Of a stretch of DNA of 11,943 nt, positions 1 to 7,102 are shown one piece after another. Below the pieces are notes generated by a model. The model was not told where the DNA came from. It ran no database searches and was given only the letters and a program-made list of their open reading frames with translations. Source of the DNA: Candidatus Proteinoplasmatales archaeon SG8-5 (lineage in GTDB: Archaea; Thermoplasmatota; Thermoplasmata; SG8-5). Numbering within the stretch: position 1 is the first letter of the stretch; every line of letters starts with the position of its first letter. The translations under genes and the position numbers were made by a program. The stretch spans positions 1-11,943 of the forward strand of contig LSSH01000092.1 in assembly GCA_001595885.1 (NCBI GenBank), given 5' to 3'.

Positions 1-1151
1 AGAAGCTGATGCCCGAAATACCCCTGATAACGGGACAGAGGGTCCTGGACACCTTCTTCCCGCTGGCAAAAGGCGGGACCGCCGCTATCCCCGGCGGTTT
101 CGGGACCGGCAAGACCGTCACCCAGCACCAGCTATCCAAGTGGAGCGACGCGAAGATCGTCGTCTACGTGGGATGCGGCGAGCGCGGCAACGAGATGACC
201 GAGGTGCTGACCGAGTTTCCCGAGCTGGAAGACCCCTGGACGGGCGCCCCGCTCATGCAGAGGACCATCCTGATAGCCAACACGTCCAACATGCCGGTGG
301 CCGCGAGGGAGGCTTCCGTCTATACAGGCGTCACAATCGCCGAGTACTTCAGGGACATGGGCTACCACGTCTCGCTGATGGCGGACAGCACCAGTCGATG
401 GGCCGAGGCCATGAGGGAGATATCGTCCAGGCTGGAGGAGATGCCGGGCGAAGAAGGATATCCAGCATACTTATCTGCAAGGCTTTCAGAATTCTATGAA
501 AGGGCCGGGCGTGTAACAGCCCTCAGCGGTTCCGAGGGTTCCGTATCCATCATCGGGGCCGTGTCCCCGCCGGGCGGCGACTTCTCCGAGCCCATCACCC
601 AGGGAACGCTCCGCATCGTCAAGGTCTTCTGGGCCCTGGACACCAAACTGAGGGAGCGAAGGCACTTCCCGGCTATCAACTGGCTCACAAGCTACAGCCT
701 TTACCTTTCCACCCTCGAGGATTGGTTCACGAAGGAGGTTGCGACCGACTTCCTCAAGTTAAGGGGATGGGCGATGGGCGTGCTACAGAAGGAGGCGGAA
801 TTGCAGGAAATCGTTCAACTCGTCGGCTCGGACGCGCTGCCTGAAGAGCAGCGCCTCACCCTCGAGGTCGCCAGGATGCTGAGGGAGATCATCCTCCAGC
901 AGAACGCTTACCACAAGGTGGACACATACAGCGATATAAAGCGCCAGTACGAGCTTCTGTTGGCCATCAAGCAGTTCGCCGACATGTCGGAGAGGTCCAT
1001 ATCCCTTGGTTCGTCCGTTCAGGACGTGTGCAACCTCCAATCCACATTGCTGCTTTCAAAGGTAAAATATGAAGGCGATTTCGACAAGGAGCTGGGCAAC
1101 GCATTGACGTGCCTGAGTGACGACTTCAGGGAACTGGAGGGATCACAATGA
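1..1151 (+). CDS. atpA: A-type ATP synthase catalytic subunit A (5' end cut off by window)
   Basis: Catalytic nucleotide-binding subunit of the archaeal A1AO ATP synthase, which makes ATP from an ion gradient at the cytoplasmic face of the membrane. The reading frame is open to the window edge (codons from base 3), so about 200 N-terminal residues of a usual ~580-590 are missing; the ATG at 9 is internal. Visible landmarks are the P-loop region PGGFGTGKT followed by TQHQLSKWSDA, the motif YVGCGERGNEMTEVL, the Walker B-like LMADSTSRWAEA, and the helical C-terminal domain. Family members normally read GPFGSGKT in the P-loop, so two positions differ here. The P-loop and the VGCGERGNE site, both known intein insertion points in this family, are uninterrupted. 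The stop overlaps the start of the B gene in an ATGA, with GGAGGGAT at 1136-1143 acting as its ribosome binding site. Assignment is very secure. Confidence 0.97.
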   Translation, partial: KLMPEIPLITGQRVLDTFFPLAKGGTAAIPGGFGTGKTVTQHQLSKWSDAKIVVYVGCGERGNEMTEVLTEFPELEDPWTGAPLMQRTILIANTSNMPVAAREASVYTGVTIAEYFRDMGYHVSLMADSTSRWAEAMREISSRLEEMPGEEGYPAYLSARLSEFYERAGRVTALSGSEGSVSIIGAVSPPGGDFSEPITQGTLRIVKVFWALDTKLRERRHFPAINWLTSYSLYLSTLEDWFTKEVATDFLKLRGWAMGVLQKEAELQEIVQLVGSDALPEEQRLTLEVARMLREIILQQNAYHKVDTYSDIKRQYELLLAIKQFADMSERSISLGSSVQDVCNLQSTLLLSKVKYEGDFDKELGNALTCLSDDFRELEGSQ

Positions 1152-2755
1152 AGGAATACAGGACCATATCCGAGATATCGGGACCGCTGGTATTCGTCGA
1201 GAAGACCGAGGAGGTCGGATACAATGAGCTCGTCCACATCACCCTGGCCGACGGCACCTTGAAAAGGGGCCAGGTCCTGGACACATCGAAGGATGTCGTG
1301 GTGGTGCAGGTCTTCGAGGGCACGGCCGGCATAGACAAGTCCTCAGGGGTCAAGTTCCTGGGCGAGACTGTGAAGATCGCCGTGTCCAAGGACATGCTGG
1401 GCAGGATTTTATCCGGCAGCGGCGAGCCCATCGACGGCGGTCCGTCCATCATCCCGGAGAAAAGGATAGAGATCACCGGAGCGGCCATAAATCCCTGGGC
1501 CAGGGACTCGCCGTCCGAATGGATCCAGACGGGAATATCCGCCATCGACGGCATGAACACCCTTGTCCGCGGACAGAAGCTGCCCGTGTTCTCTGGGAGC
1601 GGCCTTCCCCACAACGAGATCGCCCTGCAGATAGCCAGGCAGGCGAAGGTCGTTGGAAAGGACGAGGATTTCGCGGTGGTCTTCGCTGCCATGGGCATCA
1701 CCCACGAGGAGGCGCAGCAGTTCATCAAGGACTTTGAACGGACGGGCGCGCTGAAGAGGGCGGTGATATTCCTGAACCTGGCCGACGACCCGGCCATCGA
1801 GCGGCTCATCACGCCCAGGATGGCGCTGACCGCTGCCGAATATCTCGCGTTCGAGCACGACATCCACATCCTCGTCATACTGACGGACATGACCAATTAC
1901 TGCGAGGCGCTGAGGCAGATAGGCGCGGCGAGGGAGGAGGTGCCCGGAAGGCGAGGTTACCCCGGATACCTGTACACGGATTTGGCAACCATCTACGAGA
2001 GGGCCGGCAGGATAAAGGGCAAGAAGGGTTCGATCACCCAGATACCCATCATTTCCATGCCCGACGACGACATCACCCATCCCATTCCCGACCTCAGCGC
2101 CTACATCACCGAAGGCCAGCTGGTGGTCGACCGTAATCTCCATAGGAAGGGCATCTACCCGCCTCTTAATCCATTGCCATCGCTGTCCAGGTTGATGAGG
2201 CTGGGCATCGGCGCCGGCATGACCAGGGAGGACCACGACCAGGTGACCAACCAGCTTTATGCGGCTTACGCCGAGGGCAACGACCTTAGGGGCCTGGTCG
2301 CCATCGTCGGAAAGGAATCGCTGTCCGATCGGGACCGCAAGTTCCTCGAGTTCGCGGACATGTACGAGGACGAGTTCATCAGACAGGGCCGGGACGAGGA
2401 GAGGGGCATCGGGGAGACGCTGCAGACTGCCTGGAAGCTCCTGGCCACGCTGCCGAAGGCCGTGCTTGTCAAGATAGACCGTGAGACAATAGAGAAGTTC
2501 TACCCCAAGGAGGCCCAAGCGGAGGAGAAGGAACCTCCCGCGGAGATAAAGGCCCCACCCCATCAGAAGGCCGCGCCGCCCCCAAAAAAGGCGGTACCAC
2601 CGAAGGAAGCAGCGGCTAGACCGCAAGCTAAAGCTCCAGCTAAGAAGACAGCGCCTGCCCAATCCCAAGGGCAGGCAAAGGTCGTGAAGAGGTCTGCTCA
2701 ACCTGCGAAGGTGTTGAAGAAGGCGGCACCCGCCAAGGAAGAAGCAAAGGAGTGA
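1148..2755 (+). CDS. atpB: A-type ATP synthase regulatory subunit B with long Ala/Lys/Pro C-terminal tail
   Basis: Non-catalytic nucleotide-binding subunit that alternates with subunit A in the A3B3 head. The beta-barrel N-terminus (EYRTISEISGPLVFVEKTE), the region GRILSGSGEPIDGGP, the degenerate P-loop region LPVFSGSGLPHNEIALQIARQ, ILTDMTNYCEALRQIGAAREE and PGRRGYPGYLYTDLATIYERAGR are all typical of the family. The start is fixed by the ATGA overlap with subunit A and a good Shine-Dalgarno at 1136-1143. The conserved core ends near residue 454 (ETIEKFYPK), where family members of about 460 residues normally stop. Here an extra 81 residues (nucleotides about 2510-2752) follow, rich in Ala, Lys, Pro, Glu and Gln, with no aromatic residue, and very likely disordered. 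Parts of the tail use A/T-richer codons (GCT AAA GCT CCA GCT) than the core. The frame is continuous into the tail and stops just before subunit D, so a frameshift artefact is unlikely. Confidence 0.97.
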   Translation: MKEYRTISEISGPLVFVEKTEEVGYNELVHITLADGTLKRGQVLDTSKDVVVVQVFEGTAGIDKSSGVKFLGETVKIAVSKDMLGRILSGSGEPIDGGPSIIPEKRIEITGAAINPWARDSPSEWIQTGISAIDGMNTLVRGQKLPVFSGSGLPHNEIALQIARQAKVVGKDEDFAVVFAAMGITHEEAQQFIKDFERTGALKRAVIFLNLADDPAIERLITPRMALTAAEYLAFEHDIHILVILTDMTNYCEALRQIGAAREEVPGRRGYPGYLYTDLATIYERAGRIKGKKGSITQIPIISMPDDDITHPIPDLSAYITEGQLVVDRNLHRKGIYPPLNPLPSLSRLMRLGIGAGMTREDHDQVTNQLYAAYAEGNDLRGLVAIVGKESLSDRDRKFLEFADMYEDEFIRQGRDEERGIGETLQTAWKLLATLPKAVLVKIDRETIEKFYPKEAQAEEKEPPAEIKAPPHQKAAPPPKKAVPPKEAAARPQAKAPAKKTAPAQSQGQAKVVKRSAQPAKVLKKAAPAKEEAKE

Positions 2756-2757
2756 AG

Positions 2758-3381
2758 ATGACGACGGAATACAAGCCAACACGTTCGGTCCTTCTCGATA
2801 TCAAGAAGAAGATCAAGCTGTCCGAGACCGGCTACAAGCTGCTGAAGATGAAGCGCGACGGCCTGATAATGGAGTTCTTCAACATCCTGGACAAGTCCAA
2901 GGACATCAGGAGGCGCATCACGGAAGAGTACAAGGTCGCGGCCCAGAAGATAGCCGTGGCCCAGGCCGTTGACGGGGCCATAGAGGTGAAGTCCGCCGCC
3001 TTCGCGGTATCGGAGTGTCCCACACTAGGCCTGGAGAGCAGGAACGTGATGGGCATCGTCGTGCCCGAGATAGAGGCGACGAGCGTGAAGAAGCGCGTGA
3101 ACGAGCGCGGCTACGGCATCATAGGCACGTCCATCAGGATAGACGAAGCCGCACAGGCCTTCGAGAACCTGGTCGAGGACATCATCCTGGCCGCTGAATA
3201 TGAGACCAAGATGCGGCGCCTCATCGAGGAGATCGACAAGACCAAGCGCCGCGTCAACGCCCTCGAGTTCAGGGTGATACCCGAGCTGGAGCAGGCGGAG
3301 GCGTTCATCAGGTTCAGGCTAGAAGAGATGGAGAGGGAGAACACCTTCAGGTTGAAGAGGCTGAAGAAGGCGAGCGCATGA
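2758..3381 (+). CDS. atpD: A-type ATP synthase central stalk subunit D
   Basis: Central rotor shaft subunit that connects the A3B3 head to the membrane ring through subunits F and C. The 207-residue length matches the family. The N-terminal segment TRSVLLDIKKKIKLSETGYKLLKMKRD and the C-terminal segment KTKRRVNALEFRVIPELEQ are signatures of the antiparallel coiled coil that forms the shaft; much of the protein is charged heptad-like helix. I place the start at the ATG at 2758 because AAAGGAG at 2746-2752 sits five bases upstream; the in-frame GTG at 2752 would bury that site. The gene is two bases downstream of the B stop codon and overlaps the next gene by ATGA. The order A-B-D is the canonical end of the archaeal ATP synthase operon. 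Confidence 0.96.
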   Translation: MTTEYKPTRSVLLDIKKKIKLSETGYKLLKMKRDGLIMEFFNILDKSKDIRRRITEEYKVAAQKIAVAQAVDGAIEVKSAAFAVSECPTLGLESRNVMGIVVPEIEATSVKKRVNERGYGIIGTSIRIDEAAQAFENLVEDIILAAEYETKMRRLIEEIDKTKRRVNALEFRVIPELEQAEAFIRFRLEEMERENTFRLKRLKKASA

Positions 3382-3923
3382 GGTCATTTGACAAAGCGGG
3401 TCCGGAGAACACGGACGAATGTGTGAGACTGGCTTACGAACGAGCCAAGGCGCTGGGGCTGAAGGAGGTCATCGTCGCCACCAACAGGGGCGATACCGTG
3501 AGGAAGGTCCTCGACGTTTTCGAGGGCTTCACCGTAATTGCCGTGAACCACAGGGCCGGCTTCAGGGAGCCGTGGAAGGTGGAACTGCCCGACGACGCGC
3601 GAAAGGAGCTGGAGGACCGCGGGGCCAAGGTGGTCATAGCCACCCACGCCTTCAGCGGCATAGAACTGGCCTTCAAGAATGAATATCAGGGGATGTACCC
3701 GGGCCCGCTGGCGGCCGACGTCCTGAGGATGTTCGGCCAGGGCACCAAGGTGTGCGTCGAGATCGCGCTCATGGCCGCGGACGCGGGAGTGCTCAGCGGC
3801 GATACGGTGATGACAATCGGCGGGACCGGGACCGGTGCCGATACCGCGATAGTACTCACACCGGTGCACCAGAAGGACTTCCTGGACATGAGGATCCACG
3901 AGATTGTTTGCAAGCCGAAGTGA
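3378..3923 (+). CDS. Pyruvate kinase C-terminal (alpha/beta) domain-like protein
   Basis: A 181-residue stand-alone protein resembling the C-terminal regulatory alpha/beta domain of pyruvate kinase, without the catalytic barrel. The recognisable pieces are the first strand and loop VIVATNRGDT (residues 31-40), VVIATHAFSGIE (85-96), the glycine-rich IGGTGTGADTAIVL (147-160) and the closing FLDMRIHEIVCKPK. This small family is widespread in archaea, structural members are known, and no biochemical function is firmly established to my knowledge. It starts inside the stop codon of ATP synthase subunit D (ATGA, 3378-3381), so it is probably translationally coupled to the ATP synthase operon. Whether it senses a metabolite or works with the ATPase is inference only. 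No membrane segment or signal peptide is seen. Confidence 0.85.
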   Translation: MRSFDKAGPENTDECVRLAYERAKALGLKEVIVATNRGDTVRKVLDVFEGFTVIAVNHRAGFREPWKVELPDDARKELEDRGAKVVIATHAFSGIELAFKNEYQGMYPGPLAADVLRMFGQGTKVCVEIALMAADAGVLSGDTVMTIGGTGTGADTAIVLTPVHQKDFLDMRIHEIVCKPK

Positions 3924-3972
3924 GTTATCTTGTTCGATTAACGGGTAGCAACCTGTAAACACACCACACAGG

Positions 3973-3988
3973 GCGAAACCGTTTTAAC
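3973..3988 (+). promoter_or_regulatory. Candidate archaeal promoter (BRE + TATA) for the methylthioadenosine phosphorylase gene
   Basis: A purine-rich stretch, gcgaaacc (3973-3980), is followed by the AT-rich box gttttaac (3981-3988). Adding about 26 bases to its centre puts transcription start near 4011, giving a leader of only about 10-15 bases before the likely start codon. It lies in the 94-100 bp gap after the ATP synthase operon, so the phosphorylase gene is probably transcribed independently. This is a pattern match only. Confidence 0.5.
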
Positions 3989-4023
3989 AATCAGCACCAT
4001 CCAGCTCTGGTGAGGTTGTGAGT

Positions 4024-4803
4024 GTGAAACTCGGGATCATCGGCGGCTCTGGCATCGCGGACGCTGGCTTCTTCGAGGAGCGGGAGCAGGTAGAGGTGGA
4101 GACGCCATATGGCAAGCCCTCGGCCCCCTTTGTACTGGGCAGGGTCGGTGAGGTGGACGTCATATTCCTGCCGAGGCACGGAATAGGCCACAAGATACCG
4201 CCGCACGAGATCAACTTTAGGGCCAACGTCTGGGGAATGAAGCATCTGGGGGCACGCACGCTCATATGCCCGTCGGCCGTCGGCTCACTCAAGGAGGATT
4301 ACGAGCCTGGCGAGATATGCGTCTCGGACCAGTTCATAGACTTTACCAAGAACAGGAAGTACACGTTCTTCGACACCGGCAAGGTGATGCACGTTTCCAC
4401 CGCTGACCCCTTCTGCGAGGACTTGCGCCGGCTCCTCATCGGCATATGCAGGGAGAAGGACATCCCGTTCCACGACAAGGGAACCTACGTCTGCATCGAG
4501 GGGCCGAGGTTCTCCACCCGCGCGGAGAGCCGCATGTTCCGCAACTTCGCCGACATCATCGGCATGACAATGGTCCCCGAGGCCCAGCTCTGCAGGGAGC
4601 TGGGGCTGTGTTATGCGAACGTGTCGATGATCACGGATTACGACGTCTGGGCGGAGAATCCGGTCAATATCGCCGAGGTCATCAGGACGATGAAGGCGAA
4701 CGTTGAGAAGATACAGGTCATCCTAGAGACCGCGGCCCAGAGGCTGCCCGGACTTGAGTTCTCCTGCGATTGCGAGGCCCTCGCCAAAGACGGGGAGTTC
4801 TAA
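4024..4803 (+). CDS. mtnP: S-methyl-5'-thioadenosine phosphorylase
   Basis: Cytoplasmic enzyme of the purine nucleoside phosphorylase family that splits 5'-methylthioadenosine (from polyamine and SAM metabolism) with phosphate into adenine and 5-methylthioribose-1-phosphate. Family motifs are clear: LGIIGGSGIAD at the start, PRHGIGHKIPPHEINFRANVW, the phosphate and sugar region EGPRFSTRAESRMFR, and TDYDVWAENP, whose aspartates normally recognise a 6-aminopurine. The close relative methylthioinosine phosphorylase remains possible. The C-terminus carries a Cys-X-Cys motif (SCDCEAL), a feature described in thermophilic archaeal MTA phosphorylases. Two in-frame GTG starts exist, at 4018 and 4024. 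I prefer 4024 (259 aa) because gaggt at 4012-4016 is then seven bases upstream instead of one. Its neighbours are unrelated and it appears monocistronic. Confidence 0.92.
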   Translation: MKLGIIGGSGIADAGFFEEREQVEVETPYGKPSAPFVLGRVGEVDVIFLPRHGIGHKIPPHEINFRANVWGMKHLGARTLICPSAVGSLKEDYEPGEICVSDQFIDFTKNRKYTFFDTGKVMHVSTADPFCEDLRRLLIGICREKDIPFHDKGTYVCIEGPRFSTRAESRMFRNFADIIGMTMVPEAQLCRELGLCYANVSMITDYDVWAENPVNIAEVIRTMKANVEKIQVILETAAQRLPGLEFSCDCEALAKDGEF

Positions 4804-4805
4804 CC

Positions 4806-4890
4806 GGTTGTCCGGTGTCTCAATCCGGTTGTGAAAAATCAGACTTCGCAGTTGTCAAGTGTTTCAATCTTATTGTTGATGATCTGACAT
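4806..4890 (+). repeat. Diverged two-copy direct repeat in the mtnP-ABC gap
   Basis: Positions 4806-4846 and 4850-4890 align without gaps at 28 of 41 bases. Shared words in the same order are gttgtc, gtgt-tcaatc, ttgt, atc and gac. The repeat starts three bases after the mtnP stop codon. I counted the matches by eye. The similarity is modest but collinear over the whole length, and no coding potential is apparent. Confidence 0.45.
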
Positions 4891-4905
4891 GAAACCAGAT
4901 TTCAT
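4889..4905. other. Short perfect hairpin downstream of mtnP
   Basis: atgaaa (4889-4894) and tttcat (4900-4905) are perfect inverted complements separated by five bases. The hairpin lies at the end of the diverged direct repeat. There is no following T-run, so it is not a convincing terminator; it could be an RNA-processing structure or chance in AT-rich sequence. Apart from this, the 4804-5041 gap holds the repeat at 4806-4890 and TATA-like boxes at 4939-4946 and 5005-5012. Confidence 0.3.
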
Positions 4906-5004
4906 TTGACCATACTTCAACCGGCGGGAATACAAGTGTTTATTAATCCGGGAGCTCATGTCTTTTCCATAGGAACTGGGGATTGAGGGATTCCCAGGAA
5001 AGCC

Positions 5005-5012
5005 TTTAATAT
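5005..5012 (+). promoter_or_regulatory. Candidate TATA box for the ABC transporter operon
   Basis: tttaatat at 5005-5012 places a transcription start near 5035, so the message would be nearly leaderless. This fits the absence of a Shine-Dalgarno before the ATPase gene. A second TATA-like box, tttattaa at 4939-4946, would start a transcript with a leader of about 70 bases. Either or both may be used. Confidence 0.45.
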
Positions 5013-5041
5013 CCGAATAGTTACAACGGATGTGTGATAAC

Positions 5042-5989
5042 ATGGCCGAAGCGGAGTTCATCATTAGGACCGAGGGGCTCAACAAGAGGTTCAAGACCGT
5101 GCAGGCGGTCAAGGACCTGAGCCTGAACGTCAGGAAAGGGGACATCTACGGATTCCTGGGCCCGAACGGGGCCGGCAAGACCACGACGATAAAGATGATC
5201 CTGGACCTGATCAACCCGGACTCTGGTGATGTCTACATCAAGGGCATCCTGACCAGAGAGAACGGCGTCGGCGTCAGGCAGGGCATCGGCTACATGCCCG
5301 AGCGCACGCAATTCTACAGGAACCTCACCGCCCTCCAGACAATGGAGTTCTTCGCGGAGCTGAAAGGGGTGGACAAGGCCGAGTGTGACGAGCTCCTTAA
5401 CAAGATGGGGCTTGAGAAGTGGAAGGACAAGAAGGTGGGAACCTTTTCCAAGGGCATGGTCCAGCTGATGGGCATCGGCCAGTCCCTGCTGGGTTCCCCG
5501 GAGCTGCTCATCCTCGACGAGCCCACCTCAGGCCTTGACCCGCGCTGGGCCAGGATACTAAAGGACACGATGCTGGAGGTGAACTCGAACGGTACGACGG
5601 TCTTCTTCTCCTCACACCTGCTTTCCGAGGTCCAGGAGCTGTGCAACCGCGTTGCGATCCTGAACAAGGGCCAGCTCATCATCGAGGACACCGTGGAGAA
5701 GGTCAGCGAGGGGCAGATGCAGAAGCCCAAACTGATCCTCAAGATATCTGGCGACGCCGGGGCGGCGGCCCAGGTCATCAGGAAGGGCGGGTTCTCGGAC
5801 GTCGACTTCCACGGGAACGTCGTCTCGGTGCACTGCGACAGCCATGAGAGAACGAAGGTCCTCAACCTGCTGGCCCAGGCGAACATCGTCGTGGACGACT
5901 TCAGGACCCAGGAGGTCTCCCTCGAGGACGCCTTCATGAAATACATTGGCGATGAAAGGTCCGTGGGAGGTGAGTTGAATGGGGATTGA
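5042..5989 (+). CDS. ABC-2 type transporter ATP-binding protein
   Basis: Cytoplasmic ATPase of an ABC-2 type exporter or natural-product/multidrug-like transporter. Numbering from the upstream ATG at 5030, it shows Walker A GPNGAGKT (44-51), the signature region FSKGMVQ (139-145, a usual variant in this subfamily in place of LSGGQ), Walker B LLILDEPTSGLDP (159-171) and the switch histidine in SSHLL (H196). These are followed by a roughly 100-residue C-terminal extension typical of ABC-2 ATPases. Two in-frame ATGs are possible, 5030 and 5042. I favour 5042 because a start near 5035 is predicted from the TATA box; neither has a clear ribosome binding site. The gene overlaps the permease gene by 11 bases. 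The substrate cannot be deduced: the pair resembles NosF/NosY-like systems only at family level. Confidence 0.93.
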   Translation: MAEAEFIIRTEGLNKRFKTVQAVKDLSLNVRKGDIYGFLGPNGAGKTTTIKMILDLINPDSGDVYIKGILTRENGVGVRQGIGYMPERTQFYRNLTALQTMEFFAELKGVDKAECDELLNKMGLEKWKDKKVGTFSKGMVQLMGIGQSLLGSPELLILDEPTSGLDPRWARILKDTMLEVNSNGTTVFFSSHLLSEVQELCNRVAILNKGQLIIEDTVEKVSEGQMQKPKLILKISGDAGAAAQVIRKGGFSDVDFHGNVVSVHCDSHERTKVLNLLAQANIVVDDFRTQEVSLEDAFMKYIGDERSVGGELNGD

Positions 5990-6821
5990 TGTCAACACGA
6001 GGGCGATATTCACCGTGGCCAAGAAGGAGTTCATGGACAACGTCAGGAACAAGTGGATTCTCGCATTGACCATAATATTCATCATCCTGACCCTCGTCAT
6101 CTCCTTTGCGCACGGCCGGGGAGAGCTGACAGGTGCCGAGATCACCGTTCTGGGCCTGCTTTCGATATCCACCCTGCTTGTTCCCATCATCGCGATAATG
6201 CTGGGATATGCCTCCATATCTGGAGAGGCCGAGACCGGCTCCCTATCGGTCGTCATGGCCCATCCCATCAGGAGGGTCGAGGTGCTGCTGGGCAAGTATA
6301 TCGGACTCGGTGCGGTGCTATCAACGTCCATAATCCTCGGTTTCGGTATCGCCGGCATCCTGATCATGACCGGAGATGCCAGCGATGTCGCTGGATACCT
6401 GGTGTTCATCGGGTTGACCATACTGTTGGGTCTCGTGTACCTGAGCCTGTCCATCTGCTTCTCTGCAATACTCAAGAGACGTGTTACCTCGCTTGGGGCC
6501 GGTATAGGCCTTTTCTTCTGGGCGATGATCATCGGTTCCGTGATCATGGCCATCTTCTGGGCGACCGGCGGCGACCTCATGGACCTCGGCACGACCGGTA
6601 TGCCGGATTGGATGTGGAGCTCCATGATGATACTCAGCCCCTCTGACATGTACCAGACAGCGACCATGCTGGGCTTCGGTCTGAGGGAGTTGGCCGTGGT
6701 CGGATTCGAGATATCTGTTCCGGATTACATTACCCTGGGCAAGCTTCTGGTCATCTTCGCCACATGGATACTGGCACCGTTCTTCGTTGCCTACTACTTC
6801 TTCAAGAAGAGGGACATCTGA
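5979..6821 (+). CDS. ABC-2 type transporter permease
   Basis: Integral membrane partner of the preceding ATPase, 280 residues. The cytoplasmic N-terminus (TRAIFTVAKKEFMDNVRNKW) is typical of the family. Six hydrophobic segments are visible at about residues 25-44, 55-78, 105-131, 136-163, 171-195 and 259-275, and the protein ends in a basic FFKKRDI. The conserved SGEAETGSLSVVMAHPIRR loop after the second segment (80-99) is the family's hallmark coupling region. The start ATG at 5979 has gggaggtga at 5965-5973 at good spacing, inside the end of the ATPase gene, so the two are translationally coupled. One permease gene suggests a homodimeric channel. The substrate is unknown. Confidence 0.92.
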   Translation: MGIDVNTRAIFTVAKKEFMDNVRNKWILALTIIFIILTLVISFAHGRGELTGAEITVLGLLSISTLLVPIIAIMLGYASISGEAETGSLSVVMAHPIRRVEVLLGKYIGLGAVLSTSIILGFGIAGILIMTGDASDVAGYLVFIGLTILLGLVYLSLSICFSAILKRRVTSLGAGIGLFFWAMIIGSVIMAIFWATGGDLMDLGTTGMPDWMWSSMMILSPSDMYQTATMLGFGLRELAVVGFEISVPDYITLGKLLVIFATWILAPFFVAYYFFKKRDI

Positions 6822-6833
6822 GAATTAACATGA

Positions 6834-6999
6834 TGCACGGGGAGCGATTAGGTCAATCCCTCACCTCAATAATAATGGTCAATTGGGCGAATGATTGTGC
6901 AAAGCCCTCCCCGGGTTTGAAGGTAAATTGTATGCAGGGGGAGCGATCAGGCAAATCCCTCCCCGGGTTTGAAGGTAAATTGTATGCAGGGGGAGCGAT
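6834..6999 (+). repeat. Direct repeats containing copies of the tRNA-Leu 3' end
   Basis: Positions 6899-6947 and 6951-6999 are 49-bp direct repeats with 48 matches and three bases between them. The right-hand copy runs into the tRNA-Leu gene: its last 15 bases (6985-6999) are the tRNA's discriminator base, 3' acceptor strand and the T-stem/T-loop side. The left copy therefore carries an extra tRNA 3' end at 6933-6947. A third, degenerate copy (6834-6865) matches the stretch starting at 6933 at about 27 of 32 bases and begins just after the permease stop codon. The layout resembles att-site scars at a tRNA 3' end or local tandem duplication. No integrase is present. Confidence 0.85.
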
Positions 7000-7068
7000 T
7001 TGAACACTCGAAGGACTAACCACAGGATCCTAAGTCCTGCCCCTTTGGCCAAGCTCGGGTACCCCTGC
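6985..7068 (-). tRNA. tRNA-Leu (anticodon UAG)
   Basis: Read on the minus strand, the 84-base gene forms a full class II cloverleaf. The acceptor stem GCAGGGG pairs with CCCCTGC and is followed by discriminator A. The D arm contains CCCGAGCTTGGCCAAAGGGG. The anticodon stem CAGGA/TCCTG encloses loop CTTAGGA, so the anticodon is TAG (reads CUA and probably other CUN codons). There is a long variable arm, and the T arm is GAGTG-TTCAAAT-CGCTC. The long variable arm and A73 are leucine identity features. There is no encoded CCA and no intron. It lies opposite to the surrounding protein genes. No clear TATA box is seen immediately upstream (7069-7110 read on the minus strand); a TATA-like element on that strand at about 7205-7213 would give a long leader. 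Confidence 0.96.
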
Positions 7069-7102
7069 AATATGCGGATGGAATCCAATACTGGCATAGC
7101 AG

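Noticed and set aside
81..190. Intein in subunit A
   Set aside because: Both usual insertion points (P-loop and VGCGERGNE) are continuous host sequence.
1409..2782. A 457-codon open frame on the minus strand across subunit B
   Set aside because: It is the antisense shadow of a GC-rich real gene; its translation is Leu/Arg-rich without any recognisable motif.
4976..4997. ctggg/cccag inverted repeat before the ABC promoter
   Set aside because: Five base pairs with a 12-base loop is too weak to call, with no T-run and no second copy elsewhere in the window.
5612..6667. A 351-codon minus-strand open frame across the ABC genes
   Set aside because: It runs opposite to a well-supported ATPase/permease pair and shows no domain; the open frame follows from codon bias.
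6899..6999. Possible CRISPR-like repeats
   Set aside because: There are only two near-identical copies with a three-base gap, no spacers and no cas genes; the repeat contains tRNA sequence.
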